Positions 32,140-42,209 of a stretch of DNA of 64,000 bases are shown here, piece after piece. The position numbers and the translations under genes are program-made. The stretch covers positions 56,237,081-56,301,080 of the forward strand of contig OY757921.1 of NCBI GenBank assembly GCA_963585895.1, written 5' to 3'. The notes under the pieces are model-generated. The model saw nothing but the letters and a program-made list of their open reading frames with translations. It was not told the DNA's origin and ran no database searches. How positions within the stretch are numbered: the first letter of the stretch is position 1; each line of letters opens with the position of its first letter. The stretch is from Sepioteuthis lessoniana (lineage: Eukaryota; Mollusca; Cephalopoda; Myopsida; Loliginidae).

Positions 32140-34580
32140 CAAAATCATTTTTTCTACATCAGAAAATTCAATAAAACGAGGAATCCAGCGAAAAAATATC
32201 AAGAAAAAAATCTTTGATATGATTTTATCACTGCTTAAATTGTTTTAAAGTCTTACAAATACATGAATATACCAAGAGATTTATTTCAGATAAGTTTTTG
32301 AACGTAAATAAAGTTAATTCTCATTTTTTATATGCTGTCACCTTTTGGAAGTGAGATGGAGTTTAAATAAGTGGGTCTGATATAAACCTGCCCTGTTTAT
32401 TCAATACAGTCGAATCTGATTTTGTACTCTGCTAGTAAACCCCATTGTCTGACTATTTTTAATCTGTTGCTATATAATCTATAATTAAAGTTCTTTGATT
32501 TGTCAGACATTTTTATTATTTTATTATTATTATAGATTATTATTTTCTTTAATCTTTTAAACTTTAGTTGCTGTTTATAGCAACTTATTTCAACGTGTAA
32601 AAATATGAGAAATGAATGCAGCCAAAACTAATGCATTTTATGAAAACTGGATTATCTTGAAATAGACTTTCTTGAATACGTCAATAAATAAGTGAATGCA
32701 GGCCATTCTTTTTTCATTTCTCCAATTGTTGCTTTTATTTTTCGACGGAGTTAGCCACGTAAATGATGTAAACAAATTACAAAGAATTTGAAACATTTCA
32801 GAATTACAGACAATCATTTCGCTAAGAAAAACATTTATGTGGAATTCATTCATTCCAAGACTCATTTGCTTACCTTAACATAAATAATTTGAAAATTGTG
32901 TCAGCATAATCGCTGAAACATCTTAGAGAAAGTATTTCTACGTATTATCCTCCTTTCTCGATTTGTACAGTTCGCATTGCGTATACGTTTTTTTTTTTTT
33001 TTTTTTTTTCTTGAATGATATACGTGAATATATTCATGAAATAATACTGTAGAGCTAACAAAACATTACATCTTTAAACATACTTTCTTTCTTTCCTCTC
33101 TTTTTGTGTTGTTTTAGGATATATTCGGAATATAATACTCATTTCTATGATCATTCTATTTTGGTAGTAACGCCGGCATTAATTCCTGACCACTGACAAT
33201 CCATTTTTTCCTAGATGAGAATTTCAAAACCAAAATCATTCCAGATGCACTTATATCATACATATCACAACCCTATTCTCCCCATAACATTTAGACTAAT
33301 TCCTGACCACTTACAATCCCTCCCTTCTTGATTATGCAACTCATACATATTTCAGTGAATATTCGTAGATTTTTTATGAAATCTTTTGATCTTTTTCTTC
33401 TCTATTTTATTTCTATTGTAAATGTTAATGAGACAAAAAATAAATCATTCAGTCGTGATTATCTACTTCAATAACTAAATCATTGATAAGTCAAAAGCAG
33501 ATTTGATTCTAGTGAGTAAAGATTTTTTGGTTCTCGTAAACAATTTTTCTTATTATAAATTTTCTCATTTAAAAATGAAAATGGAAATCTTTTTATTTTT
33601 TTCAAGATTTTCTATTTTTTTTTTTTTTTTTGTCGTGTTTAAATGTCAAAAGAAAGAGACTCCCACCAACTTATCACCTAAAATGAACTTTATACATCTT
33701 GATAACCAGTGTGGGTAGCAGTCTTTAAAATGTACAGTATGTAAGAGAATACTCTGAAATCTGCTTGTGGGCACGATAACCAAAGGGGGCACCTGTTACG
33801 TACCGAACACTTTTACCAGACTTTGTTTTGCTTATTCAGCAAATAACACAAATGTAGGTCAGTAGTCGGATGATTAACTGCAGGGGATTAAAACTTACCC
33901 TTAGAAATCGGTAATGTGGGTTAGGGATTTATGTGCAGAAATACAAAAGCAAATACGGTAAACTTATTTATTGTTTGTTGTTTTTTTTTTCTTTTTTAAG
34001 TGGATGTCAGCAATAAATACTGAATTCATAAAATTATGAGAATATGTATAGTGCAAACTAATGACCTTGTATAAAGGTCGACTTTCGATCTGAAGTCACA
34101 AAATCATTAATTCGTGTAATTAATTTTTTAAAGCAGCGGTTGTTCCTTTTCTTCCTAATCGTGTTTGAAATTCAATCTTACAAAATTATAATTCATGTAT
34201 ATGCATTTTGTAGTAAATGAAATCAATTTTTTTCAAAATCTGACCTTCAAAGTCACCCTGTGTCCTACAAGATAATGGTCACACTTAGTGATCACCCCAG
34301 TGGAGTTAAGACATATTCAAGAAAATTTCCTTTAGTATTATTTTTTATCCTCTTTCTTGCTAAATTTCAGTTACATTTTATATCACACAATGCGTAGTGA
34401 ATGGGAGCATCAAAATTTCTAAAAATTCGATAAGTTTGAATTATATGTGTGTGTGCGCGCGTTTGTGTGCGTATGTGTGTATTTGGGATTTTATTTGTAA
34501 AAGTATGAAATCAAATCAGTAATAAGTGAATGGGTGTATAGTCTGCAATTATTAAATTAGAGAAAGTATGTGTGCACATG
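32140..34580. other. AT-rich intronic sequence
   Basis: No gene recognised. A 24-base segment (TAATTCCTGACCACTGACAA ...) at 33180 recurs at 33298 with one difference. T-runs occur at 32990-33009 and 33618-33631. Confidence 0.5.
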
Positions 34581-34589
34581 CGTGCGCGC

Positions 34590-34627
34590 GCGTGCGTGCG
34601 CACACACACACACACACACACACACAC
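34590..34627. repeat. (CG)n(CA)n microsatellite
   Basis: GCGCGCGCGTGCGTGCG passes into (CA)n. Confidence 0.9.
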
Positions 34628-34635
34628 TTAACGCA

Positions 34636-34891
34636 GCTATTATCGTCATATCGGCGAACTGAGTTCAAAAGACAATGTTTCAAATTACATTAATGGTCCT
34701 GAGAAGGGCATGAAGCCATCTATTTTCTCCCCACCCCAGCTATGCGTAAATAGCAGAACAGGCTGCGTTCTTTAGCTTTAGTAAAGCAACCAGTCTAAGG
34801 GAAGGAAAACTTTGAATTCAAACAAGTTTAACTCCACTTTGAAATTGACCTTGTGTCATATCTTGAGCATAATGGACAGGTTGCATACATA

Positions 34892-34893
<2 letters not shown>
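34636..34893 (+). mobile_element. SINE-A, 5'-diverged
   Basis: ATTATCGTCATATCGGCGAA, CTGAGTTCAAAAGACAATG (damaged B box), GGTCCTGAGAAGGGCATGAA, CAGCTATGCGTAAATAGCAG, GCAACCAGTCTAAGG and GACCTTGTGTCATATCTTGA. Its tail passes into an (AT)n(GT)n microsatellite. Confidence 0.85.

Positions 34894-34971
<78 letters not shown>
34894..34971. repeat. (AT)n(GT)n compound microsatellite
   Basis: About 49 bases of AT followed by about 29 of GT, at the 3' end of a SINE-A copy. Confidence 0.95.
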
Positions 34972-34972
<1 letters not shown>

Positions 34973-34974
34973 TT

Positions 34975-35850
34975 ATCGTGTTTAAAGATCCAGTATCTAT
35001 ACATACAGAGCTATGAAAATCCGATATTCTATATTCCCTATTTTTCACATATCACGCCTTGTATCACCTACAAGTCTACTGATTGTAATATTACCTGATA
35101 AATAATTTTCTGTCAACAAATAGCTATACTTTTCTTCAAAAACTATTTTTCAAATTTTCCTTCACAAAATCTTTTCTCCAGACAATGACATAAAGTTAAA
35201 ACTAGTTGAGAACTATAAAAACAAACAAAAAAGAAATATTCGTATTCATCTGTGCCTATGAACGAAATCTGAATGCTCGATATTTTAATTTATAAGAACA
35301 AATTATTTAAGGCTTAATTTCTTTAAGTTGGAAATTTCCTTTAAATGACAGCCATTTATAAACTTAAATTCTTTCACTTTTAATCACGTTATGAATAACA
35401 TTTCACCGGATATCCGATCTTATTTTCCTACCTTTTATTCTGTTTGCATTCATGAATTTATGAAGTTTGTTTTGTTTTTTTTTTTTGTTGTTTTTTTACG
35501 TAAATCTATCGTTTTAAATGCATCAAAGAGTATAAATAAAAACTGTTTAATTTTATGGTCACAGCAACTAATCAAATGCTGATATGAAACGTTCACCAAT
35601 ATTCGTACTTCAAACGTTAAAATATTTACAGTTCGGTTGTGAGCACCGACTCCATCTTTGTCGAGTCACGTGCTTTTTATTGCTTATAAACTTTAAATAG
35701 TTTTCAATTTTTTCTCGGTGTCTATCGTCAGCAACGGTCGCAGAAACTTCAGATATATATTTTTTTAAATATTCTATATATTACTAAAAATTCTCCTTAT
35801 GTTTGTATATATGTAATTGTAACACAACAAAAACGTCACTTCGAAGCACG
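34975..35850. other. AT-rich sequence
   Basis: No gene recognised. A CACGTG E-box-like site lies near 35667, but a hexamer alone is not evidence of regulation. Confidence 0.45.
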
Positions 35851-35854
35851 GTCA

Positions 35855-36500
35855 GAGCAATACACTGGAACGTCTTAAACTTAGAGAACGATACAATTTT
35901 TCGTTCAATTTGCAGATGAATGATAATTTTGCGGCGGTCTATGCTCGCACTGAATATCATTTTTTAAGCATCTAAATTTTTTATATAATTTTTTAAATAA
36001 AATGCTAATTCTATTGAATCATTGATTTTAACGACATTTCAACTTTTCTGGAGTTATTTTATGCTTGTGGGTGAGAGAATTGAGTATATTGTACGTTCAT
36101 ATTTACATTTTTTGTGTTGTTTCTTAAGTATTTTCCCACGGTTATATGATATCCAATAGTCCTATCTATAAAAAAATGATTTTCAAACATATCTATTTGA
36201 CCTATAAATGGGACCTAAACAGGTACTACCACTCCGAGTCAAAGTGGAATTGGGAGTAATGGCAATAAAGAAGTACTCCCCAGAGTTGCAGAGTTAGTCT
36301 CATTACCAGATGCAGTCTAGTGTCATACTCAGGACTTATCCTACGGCAGAATATACCAAGCTCAACCGATAGAGTAGATACTTATTTAAATCTGCCACTC
36401 CTTCAAAAATATTAGCATCAATATCATCATGGACTGCTGCCACAACGAGAACGTAACAGGTTCATGAGTTGTCTGATCAATCATCTTTTAGGATGTTATT
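35855..36500. repeat. Family G repeat split by a family E element
   Basis: Left part: TCGTTCAATTTGCAGATGAA, TGATAATTTTGCGGCGGTCT, ending AAATGCTAATTCT near 36015. Right part: CTGCCACTCCTTCAAAAATA, TTAGCATCAATATCATCATG and GACTGCTGCC from about 36405. In the 9830-10100 copy the corresponding sequence is continuous. Confidence 0.65.
36020..36390 (+). mobile_element. Family E repeat, inserted in family G
   Basis: Head GAATCATTGATTTTAACGAC and ATTTCAACTTTTCTGGAGT, then TGTACGTTCATATTTACA. The body has TATAAATGGGACCTAAACAG, CACTCCGAGTCAAAGTGGAA, GAGTAATGGCAATAAAGAAG and AGATGCAGTCTAGTGTCATA. The end module is short and degraded. Confidence 0.8.
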
Positions 36501-36504
36501 CTCC

Positions 36505-37127
36505 ACTTTGCTGTACTCTACAATAAATATCATTGGCAATAGTGAAATTTTAAATATTCTTATCCTCTAGATTTGCTTCCCTAAAATGTCCTTGGGGTGA
36601 AAATTATCTTAATATGAATAAAATCATTTTATGGAATCAATTATCGAAAGCGATTCGTAAAATTAGAGCATTTCTGCAGATACCGTCTTTTAGTTTTTCA
36701 CAAGTCAAAATTTGAAAGTACCTCAATAGAAATTTTTCTTCGAAATAACCTGCTGAGACTTTTTTTTAATTGAGAATTTAGTATTTTTTCCTCTAGTACA
36801 AGATTTCCATTCTCTTAAGCTGTGACAGATTTTGCTGTGTTCTACTACAAAAGAAAAACAACAAAATAATGAAGTGTCTGTACATTAAAATGACTAGAAA
36901 AGCTATTAAATATGATCTTCAAAATTCCACTGAAATGTATTTTGCTATTATTCATTACCGGAGTGTAATCGATAAAATAAAAAAGGGTCATGTGCATGAA
37001 TACACACACACACATCCACCTGGCATTCCTGTTAGATGGTTTTAAATAAATCAGCCATCTCCACTCAATAGGCAGTACCTGCTTCATTCATCTAAAAGGG
37101 TAAGAACTAACAATATTGCTCAGCGCC
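36505..37127. other. AT-rich sequence
   Basis: No gene or named repeat recognised. An 80-codon minus frame at 36845-37087 has no recognisable feature. Confidence 0.45.
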
Positions 37128-37250
37128 TACGGTGCCCCGAAAGAATGATGGGGATGGAGTTGAGCTATTTTAGTACTTACTTCTTGCGAGACTCTCACTT
37201 TAAACTGACCTTATATCATATTCCAGGAAGAGGATAGATACTTCAAACAC
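37128..37250 (+). mobile_element. SINE-A fragment, internally deleted
   Basis: A short GCCTACGGTGCC start is followed after little intervening sequence by CACTTTAAACTGACCTTATA and TCATATTCCAGGAAGAGGAT, the SINE-A tail. Most of the body is missing. Confidence 0.5.
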
Positions 37251-37287
37251 ACACTTGTGCCGGTCCTAAATCGGTACACAAATGCGA

Positions 37288-37290
37288 AAA

Positions 37291-37354
<64 letters not shown>
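37288..37354. repeat. (TG)n(TA)n microsatellite
   Basis: A short TG run is followed by about 50 bases of TA. Confidence 0.95.
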
Positions 37355-37358
<4 letters not shown>

Positions 37359-37359
37359 A

Positions 37360-37969
37360 TCAGTATTTTATTTTGTATCAGTTAACACACATTTTTACAA
37401 AATATGTAAGTGATTGTTTTTCTATATATTCTGATTAACTTATTTCATTTTTTGTAAATCCATTTATTTGGGCGTTAAACATAAATATCATACGATTGTT
37501 TGTTTGTTTTTCGTATTGTTTTTTGCTTTTTTTACAATTAATTGTCGAACGGGAATTTATTGCTATCCGATGTAAATAAAAATGATGCCGAAGAATGGTT
37601 CTAACTAAACTAGAATCCAATTGATTTTATTTATTCATTTATTTATTTATTTATTCTGTATATATGGTTTCAATTAGTCTCGTGATGCCTCATAGATCTG
37701 GGCTAACATCAGAGCGCAGGTCTGGATAAAGTTAAATGGCTAACTGGCTGTTGCCTCAGCAGCAAGTTTTAGGGGTTTTTTTTATCCACTTGAATAATGT
37801 TCTCTAATGGAAGGGCGAGAGCCAGTACAGTTAAGCACCAATGTTGTCTGAGGAGTTGCAAAAGTTAACTCAAAGGCGACTTTAGGAGTCTAAATTTCTG
37901 AGATGAAGCTTATTCTAAGTGATAAAAAGTTCAGGTATTACATGCCTAGTTTTGAATTCAGAATTTTTC
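37360..37969. other. Unassigned sequence
   Basis: A (TTTA)n tract at 37627-37654 and unrecognised sequence. No gene seen. Confidence 0.4.
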
Positions 37970-38168
37970 TTTGTTTAATGCCATAGCATCCTTCATGGGT
38001 TATTTATTACCAAAGCCATCCTTGTAGAACAATAGTGGTATTATAACTGGGGGTGGGGATAAGAGGTTCATGCTTTTTCCAAAGGACATTAGTCCAAAAG
38101 TTAACGTGATAAAGCGACTGAAATTCGAACTCGCTTTCTACGATGTCGCAGTCCAGAACGTTAGCCTG
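37970..38168 (-). mobile_element. SINE-B, head truncated
   Basis: Minus strand: AACGTTCTGGACTGCGACAT, AGCGAGTTCGAATTTCAG (B box), CACGTTAACTTTTGGAC and ACAAGGATGGCTTTGGTAAT. The first bases of the tRNA-like head are missing. Confidence 0.85.
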
Positions 38169-38169
38169 A

Positions 38170-38482
38170 GATTGATATACAGATATGATCAATCTGAGCA
38201 AGCTTGCTAGATAGATAGATAGATAAATTTGTAAGAGAGTTTTTCTCTTGTGAATAAAGGATTTTTTAGCTCTGACAACAAAATTAGAGGTTCATATTTC
38301 AGAAGGGTGACTCCGAACTTGTTATCGATCTTAATATCTCTCAAAATTCATTCCTAGGCCGTGGTCACTAATCTTTCTGTGCATTTGTACTTAAATATAA
38401 GTGTATGCACACTCAAATATACATGAGTGTTTAATGGAATGAAAGCCTAAAATGCACCTCGACAAGCAGGCAATTCCCCCTT

Positions 38483-38513
<31 letters not shown>

Positions 38514-39689
38514 GTGGTGGTGGGTGGTTACACACATTTAAATATTGCCAGTGTCGACTTTTAAGTCGTTTTATGAAAGTGTATCAATTTGCATAATTTT
38601 GCCAGACGTTTTTTCTCTATTGAAATATCTCCTGAAATCAACACCGAACCAAATCTCATTAACAGAAATCTGCACAAGTAATTGCTGACGCCATCACATA
38701 CCTTGATTAGTGTTTGACATAGTTATAGTTATTTACGCTTGGTGAGATCTAGTTTTGCATCTCTGCTCACCGATGAACATTCGAGACATTTTACGATGTA
38801 TACCGAACAGTGACGGACGCTTTACGCAAATACATGCATACATACACATACATACATACACATATATATCTGTGTGTGCGTATGCATGTGTGTATGTTTG
38901 TGCGCGTGCGAACAATCTTTTCTGCAGACACTTCAAATCAACCAGTTCATTCTCTAGCTTCCTATCTAAAATACTTTTAGAATTTACCACGGATCTAATT
39001 GCAGAAGCAATACATTGTAAAGTCAAAATGGCCATTTTACTTTTGAATAAATAACTACAGACAAAGAATTAGTTCTATGGATTACAACAAACTAATACTT
39101 GTGGTACAACATTTCTGCTCAAACGGCCATGATTTTAGCAGAGATGCCAAGTTCTCCATCATAGAAAAAATTTTAAAACACACTGGATAGTATCACGGTG
39201 ATAACATAAAAACAAGAAAGTAAATGAATAAAACCTCTCCACTGATTCCTAGTGACTTTAACATCAAACTAAACCATTCTCAAAACACCACTTTGTAAAA
39301 AAAAAGTGAAGAAATATGAGTTGACAGATAAATGACTAAATAAACAAATGTCTAAGCTACGGCTAATTTTAAACAAAAACCCTGTCTGTGCTTGAGAAAT
39401 ATATTTCAACTGGAAAGCTCCCTGATTGGTGCCTACAACAAAGATCATAAAATGGTCAGTTGAAGACGGATACCAAAAAATAATTTTAATTCAACAAATT
39501 AATTTGCTACGTCACTTGTTCATTTTTTGTCACTTCTTTTATGGAATATCAACTCCTTCAAAAACTCTTTTTTAAAAATTTATAGGCAAAAAACATTTTT
39601 CTTGGCGATGAACTTTTGTCGAAACTTGTTGAAAACATCTACAAAATAAATAACTTCAAAAAAGTATTCCTTTTTGTCTCCACCTTTCT

Positions 39690-39690
<1 letters not shown>
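38170..39690. other. Unassigned sequence with short microsatellites
   Basis: (CA)n at 38484-38508 and CATA/TGTG repeats at 38830-38905. Overlapping 100-codon frames on both strands at 38733-39054 run through the repeats. They have no recognised domain and I do not call a gene. Confidence 0.45.

Positions 39691-39693
<3 letters not shown>

Positions 39694-39748
<55 letters not shown>
39694..39748. repeat. (CT)n microsatellite
   Basis: Pure CT dinucleotides. The Arg/Glu frame on the minus strand is an artefact. Confidence 0.95.
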
Positions 39749-39749
<1 letters not shown>

Positions 39750-40003
39750 ATATATAGATATATATAAAGTTAAGGATATTTACCAGTAGAACAACAACTT
39801 GGGCACTATTCACTTTCCGTTAAGAAGATGCCTTCTGAGCATTTCCCGTTGGAAATTTTCGGAAGTAGGGCGGGGAAGGTAGGAAGAAAAAATACCTTCC
39901 ATTATTACAAAATATATCAATATTTAGTGATAAATTGATCCTAGGATATAGAGTAGCACCTGCTAAGTACACTAAATTGCTGCGAGAAATAATTTATCTT
40001 AGG

Positions 40004-40072
40004 TTATATATATATATATATATATATATAACCCTCATCATCATCAAGTCATGCTACTGAGAGGGATTTATT

Positions 40073-40124
<52 letters not shown>
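40004..40124. repeat. (TA)n and (CT)n microsatellites
   Basis: (TA)n at 40004-40030 and (CT)n at 40075-40124, separated by unique sequence with CATCATCATCAA. Confidence 0.95.
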
Positions 40125-40126
<2 letters not shown>

Positions 40127-40154
40127 CATATCAGCCATCTTTCACACAGAAGTG

Positions 40155-41110
40155 ATGTAAGTCTTTAATGGTTATTCAACCCTGGCAGGTCAATATGTAG
40201 AAGACTATCGAAAAACGTCACTTATGAGTTTATCCTTACTTCTCCAGCATTTCCCCGTATATCTTGTTCCTCTAATTTGGATGGTTTGCGAGATAAGAAG
40301 CAAGTTACCGTAAAACTGCTGTTTTGTCGGGTGCAGCTTCCAGGAATTTTTTAAAACAGCCAGCAGCATTCATGTGTAGTTCCCATTTATTTATTTCTCA
40401 ATGCATTTCGTTACAATTCATGTGGTGCATCCATACAGTAGTACTAAAGCTTGGAAGAAATTTCGTTTTTATCTTATTAGAAAAGTCAGATTTACAAATG
40501 ATTGATAACCTGAAAACAGGTTTTTGACTCCAAGCTATGCTGTAAACATTTGGCTTACGCAGGTATATTTGCGAAAAGTGCTAGAACATCTGCGTAGTAT
40601 GTATCAATAATAGTTTCTACGAGATATAGAATGCTTCTTGCTTTTTTTTAGTATGAGAGCATTTTCTTTCATTGGATCTATTGACGTTCGTAAATAAGCC
40701 CATGATCAGAATCTAAAACGTTGTGGATCGATTTCTCCGAAAACCGTTTTGATTTTTCCTTAGAATTTTCTCAACTTAAGGTCGGATACGATTGAGAAGC
40801 AGGACATGATATACCTTAGCAACTATAATAGTAAGAGTTATGCCTCTAAAGTAAAACCGCTTTTCTTCGAGAAGGGTAAGATGCAGCCTTTCATCCATTT
40901 CTCTATTTTGTTCTGTTTTGACACTGAATAAATTAAGAAGAATCTCGTCAAATTTCCTTGTCTTTCATACTTCAGGCGGTATTTCGAGTCCCGAAGCTTT
41001 TCTGCTTTTAATTTTTTCAGGACTTCATCAAGTTCTTCCTTTGTAAATTGTCTTAGTTTGACGTCTAGTTGGCCATTAATAATTTCTATTGTAGGTTTAT
41101 ATATAATTTT
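40155..41110 (-). pseudogene. Older RTE-like LINE copy, internally deleted
   Basis: On the minus strand 41105-40860 encodes FTKEELDEVLKKLKAEKLRD and, further on, KIEKWMKGCILPFSKKSGF. This is the start of an RTE reverse transcriptase, where related copies have IEKW-KGCILP-PKKGD. The region 40570-40160 matches the C-terminal part of the copy at 41.5-44.2 kb: CAAACCATCC, CAGAAGTTTTACGG-like blocks and a segment reading DKLISDVF. The catalytic palm between them is missing and the sequence at 40570-40850 is unrelated. The copy is more diverged than its neighbour, so it is older. Confidence 0.75.
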
Positions 41111-41119
41111 AATAAAAGA

Positions 41120-41520
41120 AACCGAACAAATACCAATGCACAGAAACTTAAGAAAGCCCCCCCCCAAAAAAAAATAACTAAAACATACCAAAAAGAACTA
41201 AAACGCATTCAAGACCAAATCCATAAAATCAGAAATTCGGTATAAGATTGAAGTTAACAAGAAGGAAAATCCTCTCGAGAGCAAAAGTAAAAGATGCCAA
41301 CCAAGAAGAAAGAGTTAAAAATGGAAAGAACATTTCAAGAATTTGCTTGGAAATTCTCCTGAAATCAATCCAATAAGGGGATTTTCTCCGAAGAAACTCT
41401 GCATTATTTGGAATTGATTTATAGCAAAAGTGATTTGTTTTGAAGCCAATCAAACAAAATGTCCCAGTCTTGAACAGATATCAGTCATTAAATTTTAGGT
41501 GGTTTTGAAGTACAAGCAAT
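41120..41520. other. Unassigned sequence between two LINE copies
   Basis: Contains a C-run followed by an A-run at 41157-41173 and otherwise no recognisable feature. It may be the decayed 5' side of the older LINE. Confidence 0.4.
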
Positions 41521-41945
41521 GTGAAACCATATGTGGGGGTCCATAGGAGTACATCACTTATAAGCTCGTCCCTGCTTCTCCAGCAGTGTCCTGCATGTCT
41601 GGTTCGTCTAACTTGGATAGTTTTCGTGAGGGGAGGCAGGTGGCCGTATAGTTGGTGCCTTGTGGGGTGTTCAATATTGCTCGCAACATTCTTGTGTAAT
41701 TGCCGTCTAGCATCTTCTCCAGCTGTTTAGTTAGCGTCGAAGTAGTGCATCCATACAGCAGTATCGATACAACTGCTGCTTGGAAGAAACTGCGTTTCAT
41801 TTTATCGGTCAGGTCTGATTTCCATATGATCGCTAGCCTATCGATAGCTATCCATGCCTTCGTTAACCGTGTGTCGATGTCTTTTTCGGTTGATGAGACA
41901 CTGCTTCCTAGGTAGGTGAACTTGTCGACTAGTTTCAGAGAGCTT

Positions 41946-41959
41946 CCGTCTAGTGTGGA
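41946..41959. repeat. Target-site duplication, left copy
   Basis: CCGTCTAGTGTGGA is repeated exactly at 42196-42209, on the other side of the SINE-B insertion. The target is the LINE codons for STLDG. Confidence 0.95.
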
Positions 41960-42195
41960 TGGTTTGGTTTGGTTTCTTTGTTTAATGGCATAGCAACTTT
42001 TGTAAGGTTATTTAATGCCAAAGCCATTCTTCTAGAAGAACAGTATTTAACCCATAGCTGGGAGGATAAGTGGGTTCATACCTTTCCCAAGGGTATTTGC
42101 CCGAAAGTGAACGTAATAGCGCAACTGGAGTTCGAACTCGCTTACTACGATTCCGCAATCCATCGCTTTAACCATTACACCCCGAGGACACCCCC
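41960..42195 (-). mobile_element. SINE-B inserted in the RTE LINE
   Basis: On the minus strand it starts GGGGTGTCCTCGGGGTGTAA, continues TGGTTAAAGCGATGGATTGC, then AGCGAGTTCGAACTCCAG (intact B box), TATTACGTTCACTTTCGGGC, CCAGCTATGGGTTAAATACT and TTAAATAACC, and ends in an AAACCAAACC-type tail. It has a perfect 14-bp target-site duplication. It is the cleanest SINE-B in the window and must be younger than the LINE it interrupts. Confidence 0.95.
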
Positions 42196-42209
42196 CCGTC
42201 TAGTGTGGA
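42196..42209. repeat. Target-site duplication, right copy
   Basis: Second copy of the 14-bp duplication described at 41946-41959. Confidence 0.95.

Noticed and set aside
35667-35672. CACGTG E-box
   Set aside because: A hexamer by chance, with no other promoter feature nearby.
38733-39054. Antiparallel 100-codon frames resembling a gene pair
   Set aside because: Both are built around CATA/TGTG repeats and show no recognised domain or splice context.
41228-41453. Separate minus-strand gene of 74 codons
   Set aside because: It lies between two LINE copies, with no recognisable motif and no start context.
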